This document shows positions 21,803 through 30,398 of a stretch of 33,409 nt of DNA, piece by piece; the first letter of the stretch is position 1; every line of letters begins with the position of its first letter. The notes under the pieces were generated by a model. That model was not told where the DNA came from, ran no database searches, and saw nothing but the letters and a program-made list of their open reading frames with translations. A program made the translations under genes and the position numbers. The DNA is from Nonomuraea cypriaca (GTDB lineage Bacteria > Actinomycetota > Actinomycetes > Streptosporangiales > Streptosporangiaceae): the NCBI RefSeq assembly GCF_015645445.1, contig NZ_JADOGI010000117.1:1-33409 (forward strand), given 5' to 3'.

Positions 21803-23765
21803 GGCCAGGTTGTTCGTGTTGCGGCTGCTCGTCACGGCGATGCTGGTCACGCTGGTGGGGCGGCTGTGGCAGTTGCAGGTGGCCAGCGGAGACGAGTACG
21901 TCCGGGCGGCGGCCGACGTGCGGATCAGGACGGTGTCGCTGCCGCCGACCCGCGGCCAGATCCTCGACGCGGCCGGGCGTCCGCTGGTGACGAACAACAC
22001 CAGGCCGGTGGTCACGGTCGACGCCGTGGCGCTGAACCACCAGCCGGACGGCGGACGGGCGGTGCTCACGCGGCTGGGGAAGGTGCTGCGGCAGCCGTAC
22101 GAGCAGATCGCGGAGAAGGTCAGGCTGTGCGGGCCGGGAGTGGCGCAACCGTGCTGGCAGGGGTCGCCGTACGAGCCGATCCCCGTCGCGCAGGGCGTCA
22201 CGGTGCCGGTGGCGCTGCAGATCAGCGAGCGGCAGCGGGACTTCCCCGGCGTGCGTACGGAGCTCCGCCCGGTCCGCGTCTACCCGTTCGGCGCGGCGGC
22301 CGCCCACACCCTGGGGTACGTGCAGGGCGGCAAGGGCCGCGCCGGGCTCGAAGGCGTGTACGACGAGGCGCTGGCCGGCCACCCAGGGCGGCGTGACGTG
22401 GCCGTGGACAACACCGGACGGGTCACCACGACGCTCAGGCAGGACCCGCCCACCCCCGGGAACTCGCTCGTGACCAGCATCGACTCCCGCATCCAGACCA
22501 TCACCGAGCAGGCGCTCGACCGGGCGCTGGCCCGCAGCGGCGGCGAGTCCGGCGCGGCCGTGGTGCTGGAGTCGCGGACCGGCCGGGTGGTCGCGCTGGC
22601 CGGGCTGCCCTCCTACGACCCGTCGGTGTGGACCGACGGCGTGACGGCCCGCGAGTACAAGGCTCTGCCGCTGCTGTCGCAGGCCGTGCAGGGCCAGTGG
22701 GCGCCAGGCTCCACCTGGAAGGTCGCCTCCACGGCCGCCGCCGTGACGGCCGGCTACGACCTCGGCGCCGTCTACGACTGCCCGAGCGGCTACACGGTCG
22801 GCAACCGGGTGTTCAGGAACTTCGGCAGCGCCGACCTGGGCCGGATGACCATGCACGGGGCGCTGGTCCAGTCGTGCGACACGATCTTCTACCGGCTGGC
22901 CGACGAGCTCTGGGAGCGCGGCTCCGAGGCCCTGCAGGAAACCGCGCGCGGGTTCGGCTTCGGCACGCCGACCGGGGTGGACCTGCCGGGCGAGGCGGCG
23001 GGGGCGGTGCCGGACGCCGCGGCCAAGAAGGCGTCGTGGCAGGCCACGCGCGAGGAGAGCTGCCGCCGGGCCACCAGGGGCTACCCGGAGCTGGCCGATC
23101 GGGGGCGGGCCGCCTACCTGACCACGCTCGCCAGGGAGAACTGCCAAGGTGGCGGCGTGTGGCGCGGCGGCGACGCGGCCAACCTGTCCATCGGGCAGGG
23201 CGGCGTGCTGGTCACGCCGCTGCAGTTGGCGCGGGCGTACGCGGCCATCGCCAACGGCGGCACCCTGTACAGCCCGCGCGTCGGCCAGAAGATCGTCCGT
23301 CCCGACGGGACCACGGTCGAGACGATCACGCCGCCGGTGACGGGCCGGCTGCCGGCCTCCGCCGAGACGCTGCGGTTCATCAGGCAGGCGCTGAGCGAGG
23401 TGCCCAGGAAGGGGACGGCGGAGGCGGCGTTCGAGGACTTCCCGTTCGGCGAGATCGCGGTGGCGGGGAAGACCGGCACGGCGGAGTCGTTCGGGCACCG
23501 GGACACCTCCTGGTTCGCCTCCTTCGCGCCGGATCCCGCCTACACCGTGGTCGTCATGCTGTCCGAGGGCGGCAGGGGCGCGGAGGGGGCCGCTCCGGCC
23601 GCCCGCGACATCTGGGAGGGCGTGCTCGGGCTGAGGGAGCGGCGAGGGCCAGGTGAGCGCGATCACCAAACACAGGAGCGGCGAACGTTCAGGCCCGAGA
23701 GCGGTAGCCCGCGTGACCAGCGAGGGCCGAGTGAGCCCGACCATCAAACACAGGAGCGGCGATGA
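21795..23765 (+). CDS. mrdA: Penicillin-binding protein 2 (class B transpeptidase)
   Basis: The protein has 656 residues with a GTG start inside the mreD end. An N-terminal membrane anchor (VLRLLVTAMLVTLVGRLWQL) precedes the dimerisation region with RGQILDAAGRPLVTNN. The transpeptidase domain has the active serine in APGSTWKV (SxxK), SCD in VQSCDTIFYRLAD (SxD form of the second motif) and GKTGTAE (KTG). It cross-links peptidoglycan with its glycosyltransferase partner RodA, encoded next. The C-terminal tail after residue 615 is a charged linker of two near-identical 26-codon units (ERDHQTQERR / EPDHQTQERR), caused by a 78-bp duplication. Its stop overlaps the rodA start (ATGA). Confidence 0.95.
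   Translation: MSRARLFVLRLLVTAMLVTLVGRLWQLQVASGDEYVRAAADVRIRTVSLPPTRGQILDAAGRPLVTNNTRPVVTVDAVALNHQPDGGRAVLTRLGKVLRQPYEQIAEKVRLCGPGVAQPCWQGSPYEPIPVAQGVTVPVALQISERQRDFPGVRTELRPVRVYPFGAAAAHTLGYVQGGKGRAGLEGVYDEALAGHPGRRDVAVDNTGRVTTTLRQDPPTPGNSLVTSIDSRIQTITEQALDRALARSGGESGAAVVLESRTGRVVALAGLPSYDPSVWTDGVTAREYKALPLLSQAVQGQWAPGSTWKVASTAAAVTAGYDLGAVYDCPSGYTVGNRVFRNFGSADLGRMTMHGALVQSCDTIFYRLADELWERGSEALQETARGFGFGTPTGVDLPGEAAGAVPDAAAKKASWQATREESCRRATRGYPELADRGRAAYLTTLARENCQGGGVWRGGDAANLSIGQGGVLVTPLQLARAYAAIANGGTLYSPRVGQKIVRPDGTTVETITPPVTGRLPASAETLRFIRQALSEVPRKGTAEAAFEDFPFGEIAVAGKTGTAESFGHRDTSWFASFAPDPAYTVVVMLSEGGRGAEGAAPAARDIWEGVLGLRERRGPGERDHQTQERRTFRPESGSPRDQRGPSEPDHQTQERR
23642..23762 (+). repeat. Duplicated 43-bp unit, 78-bp period, at the PBP2-rodA junction
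   Basis: 43 bases at 23642-23684 recur at 23720-23762 with about six differences, offset by exactly 78 bases (26 codons), so the PBP2 frame stays open. Each copy ends in CACAGGAGCGGCGA; in the second copy this is the rodA SD and start, while in the first it is coding sequence. A tandem duplication of the gene junction, followed by some divergence, explains the longer PBP2 tail. Confidence 0.85.
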
Positions 23766-24898
23766 TCGCGGTCACCGGGAGGCGGCGGATCGTGTGGGCG
23801 CCCACGCTGGCCCCGCCCGACCGGGTGCTGACGCTGCTCGCGCTGGCCCTTTCCGTGGCCGGGCTGCTGCTGGTGTGGTCGGCCACCCGGATGTCGGGCG
23901 ACCTCTCGCAGTTGCTGCGCCAGGCGGCGAGCGTGGTGCTGGGACTGGTGCTCATGTGGTTCGTGTCCCGGGTGGATCTGCGGGTGCTGCGGGCGTACGT
24001 GCCGGTGGCGTACGTGCTGGTGCTGGTGTCGCTCGCGGGCGTGCTGACCCCGCTGGGGGTGCGCGTGAACGGGGCGCACTCGTGGATCACGCTGGCTCCC
24101 GGGGTGCAGTTCCAGCCGTCGGAGTTCGCCAAGGTGGGCCTGGCGCTGGCGTTCGCGGTGCCGCTCGGTGAGCTGCGCGACGGCCAGGGGCGGCCGGGGT
24201 TCGGCGGGGTGGTGGTGGCGCTGGCGCTGGCCGCGGCGCCGATCGGGTTGATCGCGCTGCAGCCGGACCTCGGGACGATGCTGGTGTTCGCGGCCATGGT
24301 CGCCGGGGCGCTGCTGGTGTCGGGGGCGCCCAAGCGGTGGCTGCTGGTGCTGGTCGCGGGCGCGGCCGGAGCGGGCGCGGCGGCGTGGCGGCTCGGGCTG
24401 GTACGGCCGTACCAGATCGAACGGCTGCTGGTGCTGGCGAACCCGGGAGCCGACCCGGGCGGCGTGGGGTACAACGCCGCCCAGGCGCGCATCGCGATCG
24501 GCTCGGGCGGGCTCCTCGGCAAGGGGCTGCTCAACGGCGAGCAGACGGCCGGGCACTTCGTCCCTGAGCAGCACACCGACTTCATCTTCACGGTTGCGGG
24601 CGAGGAGCTCGGGTTCGCCGGCGCCACGGCCATCGTGCTGGCCATGGGCGCGTTGCTGTGGCGCGGGTTGTCGATCGCCAGGCACAGCGCCTCGCCGTAC
24701 GGGACGGTGCTGGCCGGCGCCGTGGTGTCGTGGCTGGCGTTCCAGACGTTCATGAACGTCGGCATGACGGTCGGGCTCATGCCGATCGTGGGCGTGCCGC
24801 TGCCCTTCGTGTCGTACGGCGGCTCCGCCACGGTCGCCGGCCTGCTCGCGATCGGGCTGCTCCAGGCCGCCCACCGGACCCGGCCCATGCAGCCATAA
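23762..24898 (+). CDS. rodA: RodA, SEDS peptidoglycan glycosyltransferase
   Basis: The 378-residue, ten-helix SEDS protein polymerises lipid II with PBP2 in the elongation machinery. Motifs include VRVNGAHSWITL, FQPSEFAKVGLAL, LIALQPDLGTMLVF, RIAIGSGGLLGKGLLNG, FVPEQHTDFIFTVAGEELGF with the expected catalytic-loop Asp, and the C-terminal GVPLPFVSYGGSA. ATG 23762 overlaps the PBP2 stop and has AGGAGCGGCG upstream. FtsW and SpoVE are close relatives, but the mre/PBP2 context identifies RodA. Last gene of the cluster. Confidence 0.95.
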   Translation: MIAVTGRRRIVWAPTLAPPDRVLTLLALALSVAGLLLVWSATRMSGDLSQLLRQAASVVLGLVLMWFVSRVDLRVLRAYVPVAYVLVLVSLAGVLTPLGVRVNGAHSWITLAPGVQFQPSEFAKVGLALAFAVPLGELRDGQGRPGFGGVVVALALAAAPIGLIALQPDLGTMLVFAAMVAGALLVSGAPKRWLLVLVAGAAGAGAAAWRLGLVRPYQIERLLVLANPGADPGGVGYNAAQARIAIGSGGLLGKGLLNGEQTAGHFVPEQHTDFIFTVAGEELGFAGATAIVLAMGALLWRGLSIARHSASPYGTVLAGAVVSWLAFQTFMNVGMTVGLMPIVGVPLPFVSYGGSATVAGLLAIGLLQAAHRTRPMQP

Positions 24899-24938
24899 CC
24901 GGTTGCCCCCGGTACGGATCTTCGCCAGGCTGGACGGC

Positions 24939-25535
24939 ATGACCGTGCCCTACCGGCAGATCAGGGCCGCCTGCACCGAGCGGTCGATCACCGTCTACCA
25001 GGCGTACGACGCCGCCATCGCCGGGCCCGCCGTGGCCGCGCAGCGGTTGGTGGCGCCGTTCAAGCGGGAGCGGATGACCTGGATCAAGCCGTCGTTCCTG
25101 TGGATGATGTACCGCTGCGGCTACGCGACCAAGCCCGGCCAGGAGCGGGTGCTGGCGATCGAGCTGAGCAGGGACGGGTTCGCGTGGGCGCTGGAGCACT
25201 CCTGTCCCAGCCATGACGACCGGAGTCCCGGGTGGCGCGAGCGGCTCCGGCGCAGCCCCGTGCGGATCCAGTGGGATCCCGAGCGGGGGTTGCGGCACGA
25301 GGCGTTGCCGTACCGGTCGATCCAGATCGGGTTGTCCGGGGAGGCGGTGCGGCGCTACGTGGAGGAGTGGACGCTCGCGATCACCGACGTGACCGAACTG
25401 GCGCGCGAGGTGCGCGCGGCGCTGCCGGCCGGCCACGCCGAGCCCCAGGTGAGCGCGCTCCTGCCGGTCGAGCGGCCCTATCCTCTGCCTGAGGGCATCA
25501 TGGAGACGATCGGGGCGAGCCGGGCATGCGAGTGA
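24939..25535 (+). CDS. DUF4291 family protein
   Basis: The protein has 198 residues from ATG 24939, chosen because the family starts with a polar segment plus RQIRAA (here MTVPYRQIRAACTERSITVY). Very typical blocks are FKRERMTWIKPSFLWMMYR, ATKPGQERVLAIELSRDGF and VRIQWDPERG. The family is found across bacteria and fungi; its function is not established. There is no signal or membrane helix. Only 40 bases separate it from rodA, so it may be read through. It overlaps the next gene by 10 bases, suggesting a two-gene unit. Confidence 0.88.
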   Translation: MTVPYRQIRAACTERSITVYQAYDAAIAGPAVAAQRLVAPFKRERMTWIKPSFLWMMYRCGYATKPGQERVLAIELSRDGFAWALEHSCPSHDDRSPGWRERLRRSPVRIQWDPERGLRHEALPYRSIQIGLSGEAVRRYVEEWTLAITDVTELAREVRAALPAGHAEPQVSALLPVERPYPLPEGIMETIGASRACE

Positions 25536-26176
25536 TCCTCTTCGGGGCGACCGGGATGATCGGGCAGGGGGTGCTCAGGGAGTGCCTGCTCGACGACCGG
25601 GTGACGGCCGTGCTCACGGTCGGCCGCGCACCCACGGGGATCGTCCACGGCAAGCTCCGCGAGATCACGCACGCCGACCTGCTCGACCTGGCGCCCATCG
25701 AGGGCTCCCTGGCCGGCTACGACGCGTGCTTCTTCTGCCTCGGCGTCTCGTCGGCGGGCATGAACGAGCGGGACTACCGGCGCGTCACCTATGACCTCAC
25801 GCTCTCTGTGGCCCGGACCCTCGCCAGGCTCAGCCCGGACTCGGCCTTCGTGTACGTCTCGGGCGCCGGCACCGACGCCGGCGGGCGGTCGATGTGGGCG
25901 AGGGTGAAGGGCGAGACGGAGAACGCGCTGCTCGCCCTGCCGTTCCGGGCGTACATGTTCCGTGCCGGTTTCGTGCACCCCAGGCACGGCGTCACCTCGC
26001 GCACCCGGCTCCACCGAGTGGCCTACATCGTGATCCGTCCGCTCTATCCCGCGCTGCGACTGCTGTTCCCCTCGGCGGTGACGACGACGGAGCGGATCGG
26101 CCAGGCCATGATCACGGTTGCCGAGCGCGGGGCGCCCAAGCGGATCCTCGAAGCGGCGGACATCAACGCCCTCTGA
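25526..26176 (+). CDS. NAD(P)-binding Rossmann protein (atypical SDR / NmrA-like)
   Basis: The protein has 216 residues. The N-terminal nucleotide-binding motif is VILFGATGMIGQGVL (GATGxxG); further landmarks are CFFCLGVSSAGM, VYVSGAGTDAGG and WARVKGETENALL, where the YxxxK of SDRs is replaced by a WARVKGETE-like helix. Related small proteins are annotated as epimerases or NAD(P)H-binding proteins without known substrate. ATG 25526 lies in the end of the DUF4291 gene (10-base overlap), so the two are likely co-translated. A possible membrane-associated stretch (VAYIVIRPLYPALRLLFP) is near the C-terminus. Confidence 0.82.
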   Translation: MRVILFGATGMIGQGVLRECLLDDRVTAVLTVGRAPTGIVHGKLREITHADLLDLAPIEGSLAGYDACFFCLGVSSAGMNERDYRRVTYDLTLSVARTLARLSPDSAFVYVSGAGTDAGGRSMWARVKGETENALLALPFRAYMFRAGFVHPRHGVTSRTRLHRVAYIVIRPLYPALRLLFPSAVTTTERIGQAMITVAERGAPKRILEAADINAL

Positions 26177-26270
26177 GGCGGAACCGGGGCGGAACCGGGG
26201 CGGCGTGCATGATGGAATATCCCCGGAGGGCTCGGCGCTACCGTACCCGTCAAAGATTCAACAGTCATGG

Positions 26271-27374
26271 ATGGTGACTAAAGTGCAGTTCGGAATCTTC
26301 AGCGTGGGCGACGTGACCATGGACCCGACCACGGGAAGGACGCCGGCGGAGCGCGAGCGGATCAAGGCCATGGTGACGATCGCGCTCAAGGCCGAGGAGG
26401 TCGGGCTGGACGTGTTCGCCATGGGCGAGCACCACAACCCGCCGTTCGTGCCGTCCTCCCCGACCACCATGCTCGGCTACATCGCGGCCAGGACCGAGCG
26501 GCTCGTCCTGTCCACCGCGACCACGCTCATCACCACCAACGACCCGGTGAAGATCGCCGAGGACTACGCCATGCTGCAGCACCTGGCGGACGGCCGGGTG
26601 GACCTCATGATGGGGCGGGGCAACACCGGGCCCGTCTATCCGTGGTTCGGCCAGGACATCAGGCAGGGCATCCCGCTGGCCATCGAGAACTACGCGCTGT
26701 TGCACCGGCTGTGGCGCGAGGACGTGGTCGACTGGGAGGGGCGCTTCCGCACGCCGCTGCAGGGCTTCACGTCCACGCCGCGCCCGCTGGACGGGGTGCC
26801 GCCGTTCGTGTGGCACGGCTCGATCCGCAGCCCGGAGATCGCCGAGCAGGCCGCCTACTACGGTGACGGCTTCTTCGCCAACAACATCTTCTGGCCGAAG
26901 GAGCACTTCATCCGGCTGATCAGCCTCTACAGGCAGCGGTACGCCCACTACGGCCACGGCACGCCCGAGCAGGCCATCGTCGGGCTCGGCGGCCAGGCGT
27001 TCATGCGGAAGAACTCCCAGGACGCCGTACGCGAGTTCCGCCCGTACTTCGACAACGCCCCCGTGTACGGCCACGGGCCGTCGCTGGAGGAGTTCACCGC
27101 CGAGACCCCGCTCACCGTGGGCAGCCCGCAGCAGGTCATCGACAGGACGCTCGAGTTCAGGGAGTCCTTCGGCGACTACCAGCGGCAGCTCTTCCTCATG
27201 GACCACGCGGGCCTGCCGCTGAAGACGGTGCTGGAGCAGCTCGACCTGCTGGGCGAGGAGGTCGTGCCGGTGCTGCGCGCCGAGTTCGCCAAGAACCGGC
27301 CCGCCGAAGTGCCCGACGCTCCCACGCACGCCTCCCTGCTCGCCGCCAGGACCGCCGCACCCGTCACCGCCTGA
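26271..27374 (+). CDS. LLM-class flavin-dependent monooxygenase (CE1758-like)
   Basis: The protein has 367 residues from ATG 26271; GTGs at 26274 and 26283 are in frame and no SD is clear, so the exact start is open. A luciferase-like TIM barrel is shown by VQFGIFSVGDVT, KAEEVGLDVFAMGEHHNPPF, LSTATTLITTNDPVKIAEDY, LQHLADGRVDLMMGRGNTGP and FVWHGSIRSPEIAEQAAYYG. Such enzymes use FMNH2 and O2. The next gene encodes an FMN reductase and the two together match the CE1758/CE1759 pair known from actinobacteria: oxygenase plus its flavin supplier. Substrate unknown. Confidence 0.9.
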   Translation: MVTKVQFGIFSVGDVTMDPTTGRTPAERERIKAMVTIALKAEEVGLDVFAMGEHHNPPFVPSSPTTMLGYIAARTERLVLSTATTLITTNDPVKIAEDYAMLQHLADGRVDLMMGRGNTGPVYPWFGQDIRQGIPLAIENYALLHRLWREDVVDWEGRFRTPLQGFTSTPRPLDGVPPFVWHGSIRSPEIAEQAAYYGDGFFANNIFWPKEHFIRLISLYRQRYAHYGHGTPEQAIVGLGGQAFMRKNSQDAVREFRPYFDNAPVYGHGPSLEEFTAETPLTVGSPQQVIDRTLEFRESFGDYQRQLFLMDHAGLPLKTVLEQLDLLGEEVVPVLRAEFAKNRPAEVPDAPTHASLLAARTAAPVTA

Positions 27375-27410
27375 CCCAGCCTGAACCCTCCGGGAAGGAG
27401 ACCGACCCCC

Positions 27411-28043
27411 ATGAACCTCGTCGTCGTCACGGCGGGTCTGACCCAGCCGTCCTCCAGCCGCCTGCTCGCCGACCGGCTCGCCGCCGCGGTGGGGCGCCGG
27501 CTGGCGGCCGCGGCGGGACCGCAGCCCGCCGAGGCGGCCGCCCCGCGCGTGATCGAGCTGCGCGACCTCGCCGTCGACATCGCGAACAACGTCGTCACCG
27601 GCTTCCCGAACACCAGACTGCGCGAGGTCGTGGAGGCGGTCACCGAGGCCGACGGGCTCATCGTGGTCACGCCGATCTTCAGCGGCTCCTACAGCGGCCT
27701 GTTCAAGTCGTTCTTCGACGTGATCGACAACACCGCGCTGGGCGGCAAGCCCGTGCTCATAGCCGCCACGGGCGGGACCGCCCGCCACTCGCTGGCTCTG
27801 GAGCACGCGATGCGCCCGCTGTTCGCGTACCTGCGCGCCGTGGTCGTCCCGACCGCCGTCTACGCGGCCTCCGAGGACTGGGGCGGCGGGCAGGACGCCT
27901 TCACCGACGGCCTGGGCGAGCGCGTCGAGCGGGCCGCCGTGGAGCTCGCCGACCTGCTGCTGCACCGGGCTCCGGCGAGCCGGGCGGACGACGAGGTCGT
28001 CCCCTTCGAGCAGCAGCTGGCGGCGCTGCGCCCGCCGGCGTGA
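27411..28043 (+). CDS. NADPH-dependent FMN reductase (CE1759-like)
   Basis: The 210-residue flavodoxin-like protein has VVVTAGLTQPSSSRLLADRL (phosphate loop with PSSSR), VIELRDLAVDIANNVVTGFP, LIVVTPIFSGSYSGLFKSFF and VLIAATGGTARHSLALEH. These fit NADPH-dependent FMN reductases that hand reduced flavin to a monooxygenase. ATG 27411 has a good SD (GGAAGGAG). The 36-base gap to the monooxygenase indicates an operon. A GC-rich hairpin directly after the stop ends the unit. Confidence 0.9.
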   Translation: MNLVVVTAGLTQPSSSRLLADRLAAAVGRRLAAAAGPQPAEAAAPRVIELRDLAVDIANNVVTGFPNTRLREVVEAVTEADGLIVVTPIFSGSYSGLFKSFFDVIDNTALGGKPVLIAATGGTARHSLALEHAMRPLFAYLRAVVVPTAVYAASEDWGGGQDAFTDGLGERVERAAVELADLLLHRAPASRADDEVVPFEQQLAALRPPA

Positions 28044-28071
28044 CCGCCGGGCCGGTCTTCCCGCCCGGCGG
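28044..28071. terminator. GC-rich hairpin between convergent genes
   Basis: Arms CCGCCGGGC and GCCCGGCGG (9 bp) enclose a 10-base loop. It starts right after the FMN reductase stop and lies 12 bases from the end of the opposing gene, so it can serve both. No T run. Confidence 0.55.
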
Positions 28072-28083
28072 CCGCCGCGCCGG

Positions 28084-29013
28084 TCAGCGTTTGACGCTCA
28101 CCACGTCGTACGTCGTGTCGGGCGTCGGGGTCGTCGTGAAGCGGGCGTTCGGCAGGTAGAGCCGGTGCCCGTAGGCGGCGACCGTGGTCGGGACGTCGAA
28201 GCGGGAGTCGGTCAGCCGCTTGACGATCTTCCCTGAGGAGCCGTCGCGGGCCAGCCCGATGACGGCCACCGTGTTGAGCCGGTTCAGTACGGCGTACAGG
28301 GTGCGGCCGGACAGCAGCAGGCCGTCGCCGTTGGTGAGCAGCTCGCCGCCCAGGTCCACCTCCGTGGCGACGCCGCTGGACGGGTCGACCTCGAACAACT
28401 TGCCGGTGTTCGACTGGACGACCAGCAGCGACCTGCGGTCGGGGCTGGGCGCGATGCCGTTGGCGTTGTTGCCGGTCGTGTACTCGATGTCGCCGCTGAG
28501 CGGGATCCTGACGGCCTCAGCGGGCAGCGCGCCGCGGCGGCCGAGGTCCAGCTTGTACAGCACCGGGTTCGCGGAGTCCGTGAAGTACGCGGCGCCGTCC
28601 GTGAGGATCACGTCGTTGACGAACGACGTGCCGGTGGCCAGCGTGTACGACTTGATGACCGCCCCGGTGCGCAGGTCGACGACCCGGGCGTCGCCGCCCG
28701 TCCCGCCGGCCACGAACAGCCGGCCGCGCCCGTCGGTCTTGAGCCCGAGCGACGGGGTGCCGGGGCCCTCGCTGAAGACCGACCCCTTCCCCGTACGCAG
28801 GTCGGCCCGGTAGATGTCGCCGGTGGCGCGGGAGCCGAAGTAGGCGTACGGGCCTGGCCCGATCGCTATCCCCTCCGGCTGGAACCCGTCTGGCAGCGGG
28901 AACGTGCCGGGGAACTTCCCGGCGGCGGCGGCCTGCGCGGGCACGCCACCCAGCATGAGCACGATTAAGGCACCGAGTGCGGTCTTCAGGATCGCGGATC
29001 TCATGCGGCCCAC
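28084..29013 (-). CDS. Secreted SMP-30/gluconolactonase-like beta-propeller
   Basis: The protein has 309 residues from GTG 29013 (GGGGG five bases upstream) or 306 from ATG 29004. The signal peptide AILKTALGALIVLMLGGVPA ends at AQAAAA, so it is exported. The mature part has NHL/SMP-30-like blades: PLPDGFQPEGIAIGPGPYAY, SLGLKTDGRGRLFVAGG, FVNDVILTDGAAYFTDSANP, NANGIAPSPDRRSLLVVQSN and LTNGDGLLLSGRTLYAV, with Glu, Asn and Asp in the places of the family's metal ligands. Probably a lactonase-like or binding protein. It is transcribed towards the flavin pair and shows no operon partner. Confidence 0.85.
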   Translation of the reverse strand: MGRMRSAILKTALGALIVLMLGGVPAQAAAAGKFPGTFPLPDGFQPEGIAIGPGPYAYFGSRATGDIYRADLRTGKGSVFSEGPGTPSLGLKTDGRGRLFVAGGTGGDARVVDLRTGAVIKSYTLATGTSFVNDVILTDGAAYFTDSANPVLYKLDLGRRGALPAEAVRIPLSGDIEYTTGNNANGIAPSPDRRSLLVVQSNTGKLFEVDPSSGVATEVDLGGELLTNGDGLLLSGRTLYAVLNRLNTVAVIGLARDGSSGKIVKRLTDSRFDVPTTVAAYGHRLYLPNARFTTTPTPDTTYDVVSVKR

Positions 29014-29158
29014 GATGCCCCCGGTCGCCGTCCGCGCAAAGGCCCAGAAGATGCTTCACAGGGAGCTTTCAGGAAGGGATCCGCCCAGCCCGGCGAAACC
29101 GGTCGCGGACCGCTCGGCGAGCACACGGGACGGATCTTCACCGAGCTCATCGTCCCGT

Positions 29159-29198
29159 GGCTCGTCTCCGGGACTACGCGGCTCGACTCCGGGACCAC
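29159..29198. repeat. Short tandem repeat upstream of the membrane protein gene
   Basis: Two 19-base copies (29159-29177 and 29180-29198), three differences, 21-base period, in the 244-base gap between divergent genes. No function evident. A nearby GTTGTGACATAAC (29226-29238) is nearly palindromic and could be an operator. Confidence 0.5.
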
Positions 29199-29257
29199 AC
29201 CGCGCTGACGAAACCAAAGGGGTAAGTTGTGACATAACCGAACAAACGGGGTTGATC

Positions 29258-29764
29258 ATGTCAAACGGTGCCCGTCATGTTCTGGGAGTAGTCGCGGGCC
29301 TGCTCCTTCCTCCGCTGGTCGCCGCCGGCGTGTGGTACGGCGTGGGCGAGTTCGCCCTCACCATCCAGAGGAACGCCGAGATCTCGTGGCTCGGGCTTTC
29401 CGTGCTGGCGGTGTCGGGGCTCGTGTTCGCCTTCCTGGCCGGCTCGCGCCTGTCGCCCATCGCCTCGCTCCTCGGCGGCCTGGGGTTCACCGCCCTGGGC
29501 GTCGTACCCGTGCTGGACCTGCAGGGGATACGGATCCTGCCGGACAGATGGCTGCCCGCCGCCATGGAGTCGGGTTTCCAGACCGTGGCGTACTCGGGGG
29601 TGATGCTGTTCTTCGGCGTCGCGCTGCTGGCCGCGTCGATGTTCCCGTCGCGGTGGCGGTCCAGGGTCGAGCATTTCGACTACCTGCCCGCATACGATGC
29701 GCAGGCGCCGTACCTGCCGCAGAGCGGGCCCGAGGACGCCACGCGGCCGATGTACCGCGAATGA
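29258..29764 (+). CDS. Small four-helix membrane protein
   Basis: The protein has 168 residues from ATG 29258; upstream CGGGG is a weak SD. Four hydrophobic segments are visible: about 8-25 (LGVVAGLLLPPLVAAGVW), 43-63, 65-85 and 112-130 (VAYSGVMLFFGVALLAASMF). A short cytoplasmic or external polar tail with several Tyr and Pro (YLPAYDAQAPYLPQ) ends the protein. Similar small membrane proteins of unknown function are common in Streptosporangiales and Streptomyces; no function is assigned. It is followed after 28 bases by the cyclodeaminase-family gene, so a shared transcript is possible. Confidence 0.75.
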   Translation: MSNGARHVLGVVAGLLLPPLVAAGVWYGVGEFALTIQRNAEISWLGLSVLAVSGLVFAFLAGSRLSPIASLLGGLGFTALGVVPVLDLQGIRILPDRWLPAAMESGFQTVAYSGVMLFFGVALLAASMFPSRWRSRVEHFDYLPAYDAQAPYLPQSGPEDATRPMYRE

Positions 29765-29792
29765 GGATCGCGTGGCCTGGCAGAATGCCGCC

Positions 29793-30398
29793 ATGCGCGA
29801 TTCTAAGATCGTCGACTTCCTGGCCGAGCTCGCCGACCGGGTGCCCGCGCCCGGGGGCGGCGCCACCGCGGCCCTGCACGCGGCGCAGGCCGCCGCGCTG
29901 CTCGGCATGGTCGCCCGCTACACCACCGGGGAGAAGTACACCGGCCACACCGAGACCGTCGTCACGGTGATCGCCGAGACCGACACACTGCGGGCGCGGG
30001 CGCTGAAGCTGGCCGAGGAGGACGCGGCGGCGTTCCTCGCGGTCACCGACGCCTACCGGCTGCCCAAGGGTGAGGAGCGCAGCGCGGCCATCGCCAGGGC
30101 GCTGGCCGGTGCGGCCGAGCCGCCCGCCCGGGTGATCGAGGCTGCCACGAGGCTGGTCGAGTTGTGCGAGGTGCTGCTCCCGATCGGCAACCGCAACGTC
30201 GTCACCGACGTCGCCGCCGCGGCGGAGGCGGCGCGCGCCGCGCTCACCACCGCCCGGGTGAACGTCGAGGTCAACCTCGCCGGCATCAAGGACGAGCGGC
30301 TACGCGAGGAGCTGAAACTGCGCGTCTCCGGCGTCGACGCGGCCGTCGCCAGGGCAGACTGGGTGACCGCCGAGGTACGCGAGGAGATCAACCCTTGA
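29793..30398 (+). CDS. Cyclodeaminase/cyclohydrolase family protein (FTCD C-domain / FchA-like)
   Basis: The protein has 201 residues from ATG 29793, chosen because the conserved region starts at once (SKIVDFLAELADRVPAPGGG). The family signature PAPGGGATAA (18-27) is followed by long Ala-rich helices (AALLGMVARYTTG, DAAAFLAVTDAYRLPKG) and NVVTDVAAAAEAARAAL, which match formiminotetrahydrofolate cyclodeaminases and the related bacterial methenyl-tetrahydrofolate cyclohydrolase FchA. The length equals the stand-alone forms. CAGAAT (29780-29785) just upstream could give a leaderless mRNA. Its stop overlaps the TTG start of folD (TTGA), a tight coupling. No FTCD transferase half is present, so a cyclohydrolase role with folD is the preferred inference. 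Confidence 0.88.
   Translation: MRDSKIVDFLAELADRVPAPGGGATAALHAAQAAALLGMVARYTTGEKYTGHTETVVTVIAETDTLRARALKLAEEDAAAFLAVTDAYRLPKGEERSAAIARALAGAAEPPARVIEAATRLVELCEVLLPIGNRNVVTDVAAAAEAARAALTTARVNVEVNLAGIKDERLREELKLRVSGVDAAVARADWVTAEVREEINP

Noticed and set aside
21354..23747. 797-codon open frame on the minus strand
   Set aside because: Antisense to mreD and PBP2, which have clear active-site motifs and overlapping starts. Translation is repetitive and Arg/Pro-rich.
26177..26205. Short GGCGGAACCGGGG repeat before the monooxygenase
   Set aside because: Two adjacent 11-base copies in a 94-base gap; too short and GC-rich to call a functional element.
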